Shown in pieces: positions 24,515 to 33,969 of a DNA stretch of 64,000 nt (position 1 is the first letter of the stretch; each line of letters begins with the position of its first letter). Under the pieces are notes generated by a model. The model was not told the DNA's origin and ran no database searches. It saw nothing but the letters and a program-made list of their open reading frames with translations. The translations under genes and the position numbers were made by a program. The stretch is taken from positions 1 to 64,000 of the forward strand of contig JAJBWA010000059.1 of the NCBI GenBank assembly GCA_031935845.1. Direction: 5' to 3'. Origin of the DNA: UBA9732 sp031935845. Lineage in GTDB: Bacteria > Spirochaetota > Spirochaetia > Sphaerochaetales > Sphaerochaetaceae.

Positions 24515-25386
24515 TGGCAAACGTCTACGATAAGAAATTCAGCCTGTTCCAGATAATCCTCTCGATCTTCTTCATCCTGGTCTGCGTGGCCGTGCTTGTT
24601 CCCATACTCAACATCGTGGCCACATCTCTCAGCGGAAGGGATGCCATAGCCATGGGCAAGGTCAAGATCTTCCCGGTACAGCTGACCACCGCGGCATACA
24701 AGATGGTCTTCACCGACAGAGGCATGATCAGGTCATTCTTCTTCTCCGTCTTCCTCATGGTGGTCAAGACCGTGGTGTCCATGGCCATGACAATCCTGGC
24801 GGCATACCCGCTGTCGAAGAAGAACCTTCCCGGCCGCGGTCCCATCATGCTGATGATCACCATCACCATGTACTTCAATGCCGGAATGATTCCTGCATAC
24901 CTGCTGAACAAGTCGCTGGGTCTGGTGAACACGTTCTGGGTCCTGGTGATTCCCGGCGCCATCACGGCGTTCAACCTGATAATCCTCAGGTCGTTCTTCA
25001 TGAGCATCAACTCCAGCCTGTTCGATGCTGCCTACATGGACGGATGCACCGAGATGCAGACGCTGACCAAGGTGGCCATGCCGCTTTCGAAGGCCGCCAT
25101 CCTGACCCTGTCGCTGTTCTACGCGGTGAGCAGGTGGAACGGCGTCAGCGACATCATCCTGTACATACAGAACCCGAACTACTACACGCTTCAGTACAAG
25201 CTCAAGCTCATGCTGGATACCATCAACATACCGTATGAAGACAAGGACGAGGCCATCAGGCAGATCGTTCCCGAGAACTTCAAGGCCGCCTGCATAGTCT
25301 TCACCATGATTCCCGTACTGGTCCTGTACCCGTTCGTACAGAAGTACTTCCGCGAAGGCGTCATGATCGGAGGTGTCAAGGAATGA
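24514..25386 (+). CDS. LplC/YtcP-type ABC sugar transporter permease
   Basis: The 290-residue permease starts at the ATG overlapping the previous stop (TGATG), with GGAGAGGAGGG upstream. The frame is open further upstream but runs through the previous permease. The family pattern is VPILNIVATSLSGRDAIAMGKVKIFP, YFNAGMIPAYLLNKSLGLVNTFW and the EAA loop LFDAAYMDGCTEMQTLTKVAMPLSKAAI. It is the second half of the inner-membrane channel for the imported oligosaccharide. Its stop overlaps the ATG of the next gene. Confidence 0.92.
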   Translation: MANVYDKKFSLFQIILSIFFILVCVAVLVPILNIVATSLSGRDAIAMGKVKIFPVQLTTAAYKMVFTDRGMIRSFFFSVFLMVVKTVVSMAMTILAAYPLSKKNLPGRGPIMLMITITMYFNAGMIPAYLLNKSLGLVNTFWVLVIPGAITAFNLIILRSFFMSINSSLFDAAYMDGCTEMQTLTKVAMPLSKAAILTLSLFYAVSRWNGVSDIILYIQNPNYYTLQYKLKLMLDTINIPYEDKDEAIRQIVPENFKAACIVFTMIPVLVLYPFVQKYFREGVMIGGVKE

Positions 25387-27725
25387 GGCAGATCGTCGGA
25401 AAAGGCCGGTATTTGACCTCATGGGTGACCTCGGGATTGTCCGAGGAGCCTTTTGACGCTCCCATGGTAGAGCTTCATCTGGACAACTACCGCACCGGAG
25501 TAACCGCAATGCGCGATATCTATGACAACTATCAGGTTTCGCAGATCAAGCGGCAGTTCCTGGACCGCGGGAGGTTCTTCCGAAGCAGCTACCCTCTAGA
25601 CGTCAGTTTTGACCGCATATGGCTTTCGGACGGTTCCAGCATGGTGGATTTCTCCGGTTTCTGGTTCTATCCCACCGAGATAACCGTCTACGCAAAGCTG
25701 TACATCGAGAGCGACAGGGAAAGGAAAATCCCTCTGTCGCTCCGATGCAACGGCAGCATGATCGCATGGATCAACGGAAAGGAATCCTTCCGCGTTCTCT
25801 CGGAGGCCGTCAACTACGACACCGTGAAGGATGTGGAGATCCGTGTGGGCAAGGGTTCCAACGAACTTTTGATTGCACTCAATGAACTGGGAGAACGTAA
25901 CACCATGGTGCGGTTCGGCCTCTGCAACAGGTCGGACTCCGACATCGTGACATCTATTCCTTCCGGTATTGACGATAAGTCCCTTGAAGGGATCAGGAGT
26001 TTCATGGACAGTCTGGACATGACGCAGGACGGCGGGCATCTGTTATTCTCCTCCACCGCATCTGCGCTTCCCCTCCGTCTGGTGGTTATGGACGAGGGTT
26101 CGGGCAGACAGTCCTTCGATATTGCTGAAGGTGCCGTTTCTTTCTCCTGTAAGGACACCTTCAGCGGGCACATCCTCTCGGCGGAAGTCAGTTACGGGGG
26201 CGCGGTCTTCAGGAAGGGTTTCTACCGCTTTGCAAAGCTCAGGCCCGTGGAGAGAATCGCCTCTTCCGAAAAAGAGAGGAAGAAGCTGTACATCGATGCG
26301 CTTCTCGAGGAGGATGTGCCTTCTCCTGCACTGTTCATCGCAGGCCTTACAAGAGGTCTGAACCTTTATGAAAGATGCAGACGTCCGGTGCAGAACTCGG
26401 TCGAAAGGATATTCAGGCGCGCCGACTGCTCTGACTTCAGGCTCACCGAGATAATATGGATGTACTGTTTGGGACAGGACATACTGCCCAAGGAGCTTCT
26501 GAGCCAGTTCCGCGAATGCATGCTGGGATACCGCTACTGGTTCACCGAACAGGGCAACGATGTCATGTGGTTCTTCTCCGAGAACCATGCGCTTTCGCTG
26601 CATGCGTGCGAGTACATAGCAGGCCGGCTGTTCCCTGACGAAATATTCAGCAACAGCGGCATGACGGGTCGTCAGCACATGGAACATGCCATGACCATGA
26701 TCCGCGAATGGTTCTCAACCATACTGAAGTACGGATACACGGAGTGGTGCTCGGTCAACTATCTTCCCGTGGACATGCTGGGCTACATGACGCTGATGAA
26801 GTTCGCAGGGAATGATGAAATAGACAACCTGTGCCGCAGGGCCATGGACATGACGTTCGGCTTCTATGCCATGCAGTGCCACAGGGGAATGCTGCTTGGT
26901 GCCAACGGAAGGGCCTACATAAACGACGTCCTGTCGCCTACGGACATACAGGCCAATGCGTTCTGCCATTTTGCCTGGGGTACGCCGTACGCACCGTTTG
27001 CATACAAGCCTGTGCTCTACGCGCTGACTGACTATGAATGTCCTCCGGAACTTGCCGCAAAGGCGCTGCTGAAGAAGGGAGAGACGCTGGAGGAGCACTT
27101 TGTCCAGGGTCATGACAGGATCAGCATCACCATCTACAAGACCGCAGGATTCTTCATGGGATCCTCAAGTTCATCGCTTGAAGGCAAGCCGGGAGACCAG
27201 GAGCATCTGTTCGACGTGATGATAGGCGATGAGGATGGAAGGCTTTGGATAAACCATCCCGGTGAGTCCAATGTGCTGGGAACCAGAAGACCCGGATATT
27301 TCTCAGGCAACGCCTTTACTCCTCATGTCTGCCAGAAGGGCTCGGGTGCAGTGATATCGTACCGTTTCCCGGACACTGCCGAGGTGAACTTCACGCATCT
27401 GATCTGCCGCAGGGGCAGCTTCGAAAGATGCATCCTTGAGGAAAGGGACCTGTTCATGAGGCGCGAGGGCGTGAATGTCTACGTGCACGCAGACAACGGG
27501 CTGGTGGTTCCCGACGTGAAGTCGCTCTCAGAGATCGAGCTGAGGTCCTATGGGCTGACAAACACGTGGTATGTGAAGATCGACGATTCGATGGATTTCA
27601 AATCATTCGTGCAAAGGATGAGGGGCTGCACTCTCACGCAGCAGGACGACACACTATTGATTCAAGATCCGGTCAGCGGAGCAGAGGGGTACTCGCTGGC
27701 GCACCCGGTATTGAAAATAAACTAG
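25383..27725 (+). CDS. large protein of unknown function in the carbohydrate locus
   Basis: This 780-residue protein has no signal peptide and no motif that I recognise with confidence. The N-terminal 200 residues look like a beta-sandwich with carbohydrate-module features (TVYAKLYIESDRERKIPLSLRCNGSMIAWINGKE). The middle (about 300-560) is helical with aromatic patches (WFFSENHALSLHACEYIAG, YGYTEWCSVNYLPVDMLGYM), like (alpha/alpha) toroid lyases or hydrolases. The C-terminus returns to beta strands. This helical-then-beta order is like several polysaccharide lyases. Position between permease and binding-protein genes supports a catabolic role. It may represent an uncharacterised lyase or hydrolase family. 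Confidence 0.7.
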   Translation: MRQIVGKGRYLTSWVTSGLSEEPFDAPMVELHLDNYRTGVTAMRDIYDNYQVSQIKRQFLDRGRFFRSSYPLDVSFDRIWLSDGSSMVDFSGFWFYPTEITVYAKLYIESDRERKIPLSLRCNGSMIAWINGKESFRVLSEAVNYDTVKDVEIRVGKGSNELLIALNELGERNTMVRFGLCNRSDSDIVTSIPSGIDDKSLEGIRSFMDSLDMTQDGGHLLFSSTASALPLRLVVMDEGSGRQSFDIAEGAVSFSCKDTFSGHILSAEVSYGGAVFRKGFYRFAKLRPVERIASSEKERKKLYIDALLEEDVPSPALFIAGLTRGLNLYERCRRPVQNSVERIFRRADCSDFRLTEIIWMYCLGQDILPKELLSQFRECMLGYRYWFTEQGNDVMWFFSENHALSLHACEYIAGRLFPDEIFSNSGMTGRQHMEHAMTMIREWFSTILKYGYTEWCSVNYLPVDMLGYMTLMKFAGNDEIDNLCRRAMDMTFGFYAMQCHRGMLLGANGRAYINDVLSPTDIQANAFCHFAWGTPYAPFAYKPVLYALTDYECPPELAAKALLKKGETLEEHFVQGHDRISITIYKTAGFFMGSSSSSLEGKPGDQEHLFDVMIGDEDGRLWINHPGESNVLGTRRPGYFSGNAFTPHVCQKGSGAVISYRFPDTAEVNFTHLICRRGSFERCILEERDLFMRREGVNVYVHADNGLVVPDVKSLSEIELRSYGLTNTWYVKIDDSMDFKSFVQRMRGCTLTQQDDTLLIQDPVSGAEGYSLAHPVLKIN

Positions 27726-27746
27726 GAGGTCCGGTGTTACCGGAGC
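27725..27746 (+). promoter_or_regulatory. intercistronic hairpin at the ribosome binding site of the binding-protein gene
   Basis: TCCGGT-GTT-ACCGGA (27730-27744) is a perfect 6-bp hairpin lying between GGAGG (27725-27729) and the ATG at 27753. A second possible ribosome site, GGAGCG (27742-27747), overlaps its 3' arm. Folding could stabilise the 3' mRNA segment or adjust spacing, raising binding-protein yield. This is inferred. Confidence 0.4.
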
Positions 27747-27752
27747 GAAAAA

Positions 27753-29282
27753 ATGAAAAAAGGATTTGCCATTTTCTGTATTCTGATCATTGCCGTTTCA
27801 ATGATCTTCGCTCAGTCCGCGACGGAAAAGTCAACAAAGCTGACTGACATCACCGTCATGGTCTATGAAAGAGGAGCTACAATTGCCAACGGCTCCACTA
27901 CAGACAACAACGACATCAGATGGCTCAACGAGCAGCTTGCTCCCAAGGGAGTCCATCTCACATTCATCAGCATCCCGAGAAGCGGCGCTGATGCCACGAT
28001 CGAGACAATGATCGCAGCCGGAACGGCTCCGGACGTCATCGTCACCAACGGACGTGAGAGAGTCATCCAGTACGCCACACTCGGCGGACTTGCAGACCTC
28101 AAGCCCTACCTGAACAGACTCGATCCCGAGTATCAGAAGAACATCCAGGGCACACCGCTGAACATGGTCTCTTTCGGAGACGGCGTCTATGCTCTTCCCG
28201 GTCTCTACGGTTACTTCAGCAGAGGTCATGAGCAGTACATCAGAAAGGATATCGTCGAGGCTCTCGGAATGGAGATGCCCACCACCAGAGAGGAGCTGAT
28301 TACCTTCCTGTATGCCGTCAAGGAGAAGTATCCCGACATGATTCCGTACGCATTCAGCGGAAAGATCACCGATGCATGCTTCTTCAACTTCGTCCTGTCC
28401 TACACGAGCAGGGCCGACGAGAGGACGAACTACATCTACGAGCCGTCATTCACCAACTGTCTCAGACCCGGTGCAAAGGAAGGCTTCAGACAGCTGAACC
28501 AGTTCTGGCTCGACGGAATCATCCCGCATGATTTTGCAATCGACAACGATGAGACAAAGTTCAACCAGAGCCGTGCAAATGGAAACGTGGCATTCATGCT
28601 CTACAACGGAACAGATTCAACTGACTACACGCAGTTCGGCCTTACCGAGGGCTTCATGCTCTGGCCGGCAGACACTCTGCCCAACGCAGACGGAGACCAT
28701 GTCGTTCCTTCCTCAGGTGCTGTATCAAGATATGTCTACGTCCTGAAGTCGGCCGAGGATGCCGGAAAGATGGACGCCATCATGGAGTTCCTGGCATTCA
28801 TGTCCAACAAGAAGAACGCACTGACATTCGCAGAGCGCCTCTGGAATCCCCAGGTCGCCAAGCTCGATGCCAACGGCGCACCCGTTCAGCTGGTCACCAA
28901 GCAGGAGGCCATGGACATGGGCTTTGCCGAGAGGACAAGCGACATGAACAACCTGGTCGTCTCGTTCGACTTCGGAAAGCAGAACTATGTCGAGAGCCAG
29001 CTGGGTTCAGCTCCGAATGTACCGGCAGAGTTCTTCGGTGCCAAGTACGACGTGGTCCGCAACGGCCTGTATCACAACATGGCCATCCCGGGAACACTGC
29101 CTTCGGACAACTATCTTTCAGGCCTTCAGACACTGATCTGCGAGTTTGCATTCAAGGTCATCACTGCTCCTGCCGGACAGTTTGACAAGGTCTGGGATGC
29201 ATCCTATGCAAAGCTGGTCGAGAACCATCTCGAGGATGTCCTCAACGACCGTGCCGCATGGTACGACGCAAACCACAAGTGA
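27753..29282 (+). CDS. extracellular solute-binding protein (LplA-like, family 1)
   Basis: The 509-residue protein has a signal peptide (MKKGFAIFCILIIAVSMIFAQ, cleavage about residue 20; there is no lipobox cysteine). It has the family-1 binding-protein pattern: ANGSTTDNNDIRWLNEQL, IETMIAAGTAPDVIVTNGRERVIQYATLGGLADLKPYL, VYALPGLYG and FNQSRANGNVAFMLYNG. It delivers oligosaccharide to the LplB/LplC permeases in the periplasm. A strong terminator follows the gene, which should make it the end of the main transcript with some read-through to the metallophosphatase. Confidence 0.9.
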   Translation: MKKGFAIFCILIIAVSMIFAQSATEKSTKLTDITVMVYERGATIANGSTTDNNDIRWLNEQLAPKGVHLTFISIPRSGADATIETMIAAGTAPDVIVTNGRERVIQYATLGGLADLKPYLNRLDPEYQKNIQGTPLNMVSFGDGVYALPGLYGYFSRGHEQYIRKDIVEALGMEMPTTREELITFLYAVKEKYPDMIPYAFSGKITDACFFNFVLSYTSRADERTNYIYEPSFTNCLRPGAKEGFRQLNQFWLDGIIPHDFAIDNDETKFNQSRANGNVAFMLYNGTDSTDYTQFGLTEGFMLWPADTLPNADGDHVVPSSGAVSRYVYVLKSAEDAGKMDAIMEFLAFMSNKKNALTFAERLWNPQVAKLDANGAPVQLVTKQEAMDMGFAERTSDMNNLVVSFDFGKQNYVESQLGSAPNVPAEFFGAKYDVVRNGLYHNMAIPGTLPSDNYLSGLQTLICEFAFKVITAPAGQFDKVWDASYAKLVENHLEDVLNDRAAWYDANHK

Positions 29283-29307
29283 TCCTCCAGTCACTTGCCG
29301 GCTTTCA

Positions 29308-29341
29308 GACCCTGTGGAGTTTCTCCGCAGGGTCAATTTTT
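29308..29341 (+). terminator. intrinsic terminator after the solute-binding protein gene
   Basis: GACCCTG (29308-29314) pairs with CAGGGTC (29328-29334). An inner GGAG/CTCC stem extends the hairpin, and AATTTTTT follows. Confidence 0.85.
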
Positions 29342-29366
29342 GATGATTATATGGTAAGATGAAGCT

Positions 29367-30341
29367 ATGAACCTGAGATTCAATGAAGACGGCAGATTCA
29401 GGATCCTGATCCTGACCGACGCACATCATGCCCCGGGCACGGGGACACAGACCATCACCGCCATGGGAAGCCTGATTGACCGTGCCAGGCCGGATTTCGT
29501 CTTCCTGGACGGAGACAACATCGCAGGTCACGCCACGGAGAAGAACTGTCGCGACATGATAGACCAGATCGTCTCTCCCATGGAGGAGCGCGGCATCCCG
29601 TGGGCACATGTCTACGGCAACCACGACAAGACGCCGCTTTTCTCCAAGGCCTTCCAGCAGGAGATATACGAAAGCTACCCGCACTGCATGTCACAGTTCG
29701 GTCCCGAGGATATCCCCGGCGTGGGGAACTACTTCCTGCCCGTGCTGGACAAAGACGGCAGGACTGTCTTCGGAATCTGGGCCCTGGACTCCATGCAGGA
29801 TCTGGGCATCATGGATGAAAAACTGGCGCGCATGGAACATCCCGAGAAGGAGATACTCCTACCCAACCGCCTGACCACAGGTTCCGATGCGGACTTCATC
29901 CGCCTGGAGCAGGTTGCATGGTATATGGGTACATCAAGGAATCTGGAGAAGGACAACGGCCGCAAGGTTCCGTCCGTAATGTGCTTCCATCAGCCGCTCT
30001 ATGAGTTCAATGCGGTTGTCCGCAACCCGGGTCAGACACAGATGAAGGGTGAGTGCAACGAGAGCATCTGCTGCTCTGAGATCAACAGCGGACTGTTCGC
30101 GGCGCTGCTCGAGCGCGGGGATGTCACAGGTGTGTTCTGCGGTCACGACCACAACAATTCGTTCGATGGAATCTGGTGCGGAATCCACCTGGCATACTGC
30201 GGTTCCGTGGGCTACCACGCATACGGAATCAAGAACCCCGGGCGGGACAGGGAGTGCCTGCGCGGCGGAAGAACAATCGACATCGACGTCCGTGATCCGT
30301 GGGGGATCAGGACAGATTATATCCTGACAAGGGAAAGCTGA
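29367..30341 (+). CDS. calcineurin-like metallophosphoesterase
   Basis: The 324-residue protein has the metallophosphatase motif set: ILILTDAHHA (D-x-H, about residues 13-22), DFVFLDGDNIAG (GD-N box), VYGNHDK (GNHD), and C-terminal CFHQPLYEF and VFCGHDHNNSF (GHDH). It resembles the fungal/bacterial DCR2-like group of phosphoesterases. No signal peptide is present. Its place between the binding-protein gene and the GH38 gene suggests it processes a phosphorylated glycan or sugar, but the substrate is unknown. Confidence 0.88.
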   Translation: MNLRFNEDGRFRILILTDAHHAPGTGTQTITAMGSLIDRARPDFVFLDGDNIAGHATEKNCRDMIDQIVSPMEERGIPWAHVYGNHDKTPLFSKAFQQEIYESYPHCMSQFGPEDIPGVGNYFLPVLDKDGRTVFGIWALDSMQDLGIMDEKLARMEHPEKEILLPNRLTTGSDADFIRLEQVAWYMGTSRNLEKDNGRKVPSVMCFHQPLYEFNAVVRNPGQTQMKGECNESICCSEINSGLFAALLERGDVTGVFCGHDHNNSFDGIWCGIHLAYCGSVGYHAYGIKNPGRDRECLRGGRTIDIDVRDPWGIRTDYILTRES

Positions 30342-30349
30342 GGTCGGAA

Positions 30350-33166
30350 ATGCTGTACAACAAAGCCGAAAAGAGGGTCCTGCAGTACACAACGGCGCTG
30401 GAGAAGTACATATGGGCCGAGCAGGACTGCCGTTTCGATGTTTTTACAGAGCAGAGGAAAGCCTACACGGATGAGGTCATCACTCCTTGGAACAAGATAG
30501 AGGACTATCCGTTCGGATTCGGAGCCGAGGGGCAGGATACCGCTTTCCGCTTTGAGCTGGATGTACCCGACCTCAAGTCGGTTTACCTGCGCTTCCCGAT
30601 AGGAACGGACTCTCTGGTTCTGGTCGACGGCGTTCCCGAGTGCAACGCCAATCCTTTCCATGAAATCATGGACATCAGCAGATGGAGAGGGCGCCATGCA
30701 TGCTTTGAGGTGGTCTGCTGGGACGGCTACATGTATCCGGGCTGGCATCCGCTTCAGAACAGGCACCTGCTTACGGTCACGGGCCGCAAGCAGCCCGGTT
30801 ATCCCATAGTCCTCGGCAGGCCTGCGGTTCTTGCCAAGAACCCCAATCAGTACGATCTCTGGCATGACCTCGTGGTCATAACGGAGACGGTGCTGGAACA
30901 GGATCCCGGCAGCCTGCAGAGGCAACAGATGATGGCCCGCCTCCACAAGGCCCTGATGGGAATGAGCCTTGTGGAGGAAGACCCCGTGGTTCGTGAGAGA
31001 CAGGCTACACAGGTGCTGAAGACAACGCGTGACATTCTGGCCGCAAGAAACGGTTCTGTTGCGCCTGCCGAATACTGCGTTGGCATGGCTCATCTGGACC
31101 ATGCATGGGTCTGGCCCAAGAGGGAGACCCTGCGCAAGGCCGAAAGGACCATAAGCGGTATGCTCCATCTGATGGAGGAATACCCGGAGTTCGTGTTCCT
31201 CAGCACTCAGCCCGTGCAGATGGAACATGTGTTCGGGAAGTACCCGGTGCTGAAAAAACGTGCCGAACGGATGTTCAGACGCGGACAGCTGGAACCGAAC
31301 GGAGTGGGGCTTGTTGAGGCCGACGGGGTGCTGTCCTACGGCGAAGGCCTGATCAGGAACTTCCTTTACGGACGTCAGGCGACCGACCGGCTGTTCCCGG
31401 GATACAGGGGAGATACCTACGTGCTTCCCGATTCTTTCGGATACAACGGGAACCTTCCGCAGATAATGGCAGGCTGCGGCGTGAAGTATTTCATCACCAG
31501 CAAGCTCAGCTGGAACGATACCACGCGCTTCCCATACGATCTTTTCACATGGCGCGGAATCGACGGCACGCAGATCAAGGCCCACATGATTCCCGGCGGC
31601 TACAACGGCAGATGCCGCCCGAAGGAGCAGATCCGCATGTGGAGCAACGTTCTGCACAAGGATGTCCAGTCATCGCTTCTGAGGACCATAGGAGAGGGTG
31701 ACGGAGGCGGCGGAACCATGCGTGAGGATGCAGAGCTCGTCAGGCGTACGACCGACTTCCAGGGCTGCCCCAAGGCACAGTGGTCCACGGTCTCCAAGGC
31801 CATGGAGAAGATTTTTGCTGAAGCAGGCGATCTTCCCGTCTATGACGGCGAGATGTACTTCGAGCTCCACAGGGGAACATACACGAGTCAGGCCCGGATG
31901 AAGCAGGGCTACAGGAGGACCATGGCCCTTCTGCATGATGCCGAATACCTTCTGGCCCATGCCTGGGCAAAGAGGGCCGTAAGTGACGGACGGGCCGGTG
32001 AAATCTCGGCTGTCGTGAAAGACATCTGGAAGAAGACCGTAGTGAACCAGTTCCACGACATCCTGCCGGGATCGTGCGTCGGGGTAGAGTATGAAGAGGT
32101 CAATGCCTTCTATGCTTCTGCTGCTGAAAAACTGAATGCAATTATCAGTGAACTTGCACCATCAGGAGACCTGGAACTGAACCTGACGCCGTTTGAAGCC
32201 GACGGCATTGCCCCTTATTCAACAGGGACTTCTCGTGATGCCGACATATCGGGCTTCTGGTCCGTGAAGACCGCTAAGGACGGAACGATATCTTCTGCAG
32301 TCTACAGGGGCGTGGAGCTGGTTGACGGAAGCTGGAACACCCTGATGATGGGCGACGACGTTCCGCTTCAGTGGGATGCCTGGGACCTCGAGAAAGATTC
32401 CCTGAGCCGCCTTGGGAGGGTGTCGGTCAGGAACGGCAGAATAGGAAAGAATTCAACAATATCCCAGAAAGTAGTGATTCACAAGGATTCTGCACGAATT
32501 GATTTCATAACGGACATCGACTGGCATGAAGACCACAAGGTACTACGTGCAGAGTTCCCCACAACGATATGTGCCGAAAACGCCGTATTCGACATTCCGT
32601 TCGGTTTTGTGTCGAGGAGCACCAAGGACAACACTCCGGCAGAGAACGCACAGTTCGAATCTCCTGCGCACAAGTTCGTGATGCTGGGTGACCGGAAGGT
32701 CTCCGTGGCATTGATGAGCGACAGCAAGTACGGCTACAGCGCCAAGGCGGGGCGCCTGGGCATCACGCTTCTCAAGAGCGCCAAGGCTCCGGATCCGGAT
32801 GCCGATATGGGAAAGCACCACTTCGTCTATTCGATCTTTGTTTCGGATGCCGATGTGGGTGCAACGATTGCGGTGGCAGAGAACCTGAACAACCCGCATC
32901 TTCATGTTGCGGGCGAGTTCGCTCCGCTGGTGTCCGTCAGCGACGGCCTTGCAGTGGAGACCGTGAAGATTGCCGAATCCGGTGATGAATTGGTATTCAG
33001 GGTGAGGGAAGTGCTTGGATGCAGCAACAACGGCAGGCTCAAGCCTGATGCATGCCTTGACCGCAAGTCCCTTGTTGAGACCGACATGCTTGAGGAGAAT
33101 GAGAAAAAGCCATCCTTCTCATTCCATCCGTTCGAGATAAAGACTTACAAAGTCAGGAGGATCTGA
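30350..33166 (+). CDS. alpha-mannosidase (GH38 family)
   Basis: The 938-residue enzyme has the GH38 metal/catalytic motifs: VGMAHLDHAWVWPKRETLRKAER (zinc-binding H-x-D near residue 245) and YVLPDSFGYNGNLPQIMAGCGVKYFITSKLSWNDTTRFPYDLFTWRGIDG, with the nucleophile aspartate in PDSFG. The histidine-rich NQFHDILPGSC follows downstream. GH38 enzymes cleave alpha-mannosides with retention; cytoplasmic bacterial members process imported mannose-containing oligosaccharides. The start at 30350 has a GAGGTCGG ribosome site and avoids overlap with the preceding gene. The stop overlaps the ATG of cutC. Confidence 0.9.
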   Translation: MLYNKAEKRVLQYTTALEKYIWAEQDCRFDVFTEQRKAYTDEVITPWNKIEDYPFGFGAEGQDTAFRFELDVPDLKSVYLRFPIGTDSLVLVDGVPECNANPFHEIMDISRWRGRHACFEVVCWDGYMYPGWHPLQNRHLLTVTGRKQPGYPIVLGRPAVLAKNPNQYDLWHDLVVITETVLEQDPGSLQRQQMMARLHKALMGMSLVEEDPVVRERQATQVLKTTRDILAARNGSVAPAEYCVGMAHLDHAWVWPKRETLRKAERTISGMLHLMEEYPEFVFLSTQPVQMEHVFGKYPVLKKRAERMFRRGQLEPNGVGLVEADGVLSYGEGLIRNFLYGRQATDRLFPGYRGDTYVLPDSFGYNGNLPQIMAGCGVKYFITSKLSWNDTTRFPYDLFTWRGIDGTQIKAHMIPGGYNGRCRPKEQIRMWSNVLHKDVQSSLLRTIGEGDGGGGTMREDAELVRRTTDFQGCPKAQWSTVSKAMEKIFAEAGDLPVYDGEMYFELHRGTYTSQARMKQGYRRTMALLHDAEYLLAHAWAKRAVSDGRAGEISAVVKDIWKKTVVNQFHDILPGSCVGVEYEEVNAFYASAAEKLNAIISELAPSGDLELNLTPFEADGIAPYSTGTSRDADISGFWSVKTAKDGTISSAVYRGVELVDGSWNTLMMGDDVPLQWDAWDLEKDSLSRLGRVSVRNGRIGKNSTISQKVVIHKDSARIDFITDIDWHEDHKVLRAEFPTTICAENAVFDIPFGFVSRSTKDNTPAENAQFESPAHKFVMLGDRKVSVALMSDSKYGYSAKAGRLGITLLKSAKAPDPDADMGKHHFVYSIFVSDADVGATIAVAENLNNPHLHVAGEFAPLVSVSDGLAVETVKIAESGDELVFRVREVLGCSNNGRLKPDACLDRKSLVETDMLEENEKKPSFSFHPFEIKTYKVRRI

Positions 33167-33912
33167 TGATGAGACCGTTGATTGAAATCTGTCTTGAGGA
33201 CGTTCAGTCCGTAATTGCCGCCCAGAATGGCGGAGCCGACAGGGTAGAGCTTTGCTCCGATCTGTTCGAAGGCGGCCTGACGCCGACCATCGGAACCGTA
33301 AGGACTGCGCTCAAGGCGACGTCGATTCCTATCAACTGCATGATCAGGCCCCGCGGCGGTGACTTCTGCTATTCGGACATCGAGTTCGAAGTCATGAAGC
33401 AGGACGTCATGGCCTTCAAGGAGGCCGGCGTCAACGGCATCGTGTTCGGCATCCTCACGCCCGAGGGTGATGTGGACATGAAGCGCAGCAGGGAGATCAT
33501 CGATCTTGCCAGACCGCTGGCAGTGACCTTCCACAGGGCATTCGACATGACGCGCGACCCTTACAAGGCGCTTGAGGACCTGATTGAGCTTGGCGTGGAC
33601 CGCGTTCTGACAAGCGGACAGGAAGCAACCGTGCCCGAGGGTGCCGAGCTTCTTGCCCATCTGGTGAAGATTGCCGGCGACAGGATCATCGTCATGCCGG
33701 GGTGCGGAATAAGCGAGCGGAACTTCGACAGGATCCGCAGGCAGATCGGAGCAAAGGAATATCATGTGCATCTGCCGGGCGAGGAGAAGTCAATGATGGA
33801 GTTCCATCCGGGTCACATCTACATGGGAGGCCTGCTGCGCCAGAGCGAATTCACAATAACCCACACCGATTCCTCACGCGTGCGTTCGGTGATCGATATG
33901 TGTTCACGCTGA
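33166..33912 (+). CDS. cutC: CutC family protein
   Basis: The 248-residue protein matches CutC throughout: LIEICLEDVQSVIAAQNGGADRVELCSDLFEGGLTPT, MIRPRGGDFCYSDIEFEVMKQDV, GVNGIVFGIL, VTFHRAFDMTRDP and DRVLTSGQEATVPEG. CutC folds as a TIM barrel and was first linked to copper homeostasis. That role has been questioned, and the gene frequently lies, as here, in sugar or glycan loci. It starts at the ATG overlapping the mannosidase stop, with AGGAGG upstream. Confidence 0.92.
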   Translation: MMRPLIEICLEDVQSVIAAQNGGADRVELCSDLFEGGLTPTIGTVRTALKATSIPINCMIRPRGGDFCYSDIEFEVMKQDVMAFKEAGVNGIVFGILTPEGDVDMKRSREIIDLARPLAVTFHRAFDMTRDPYKALEDLIELGVDRVLTSGQEATVPEGAELLAHLVKIAGDRIIVMPGCGISERNFDRIRRQIGAKEYHVHLPGEEKSMMEFHPGHIYMGGLLRQSEFTITHTDSSRVRSVIDMCSR

Positions 33913-33921
33913 TTCCTGCAG

Positions 33922-33969
33922 TTTCTCAACGTTTGGCTCCAATGACTCCAATGACTCAAATCCCTCAAA
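33922..33969. repeat. intergenic repeat: CTCAACGTTTGGCTC followed by 9-bp units
   Basis: TTTCTCAACGTTTGGCTC (33922-33939) followed by AATGACTCC-type 9-mers lies between the 3' ends of cutC and the peroxiredoxin gene. The reverse complement of the same unit and 9-mers occurs at about 59110-59190. This is part of a dispersed repeat family. Its 3' edge overlaps the end of the peroxiredoxin gene. Confidence 0.6.

Noticed and set aside
23549..24520. 323-codon minus-strand open frame
   Set aside because: It is antisense to the LplB permease gene and has no motif or ribosome site.
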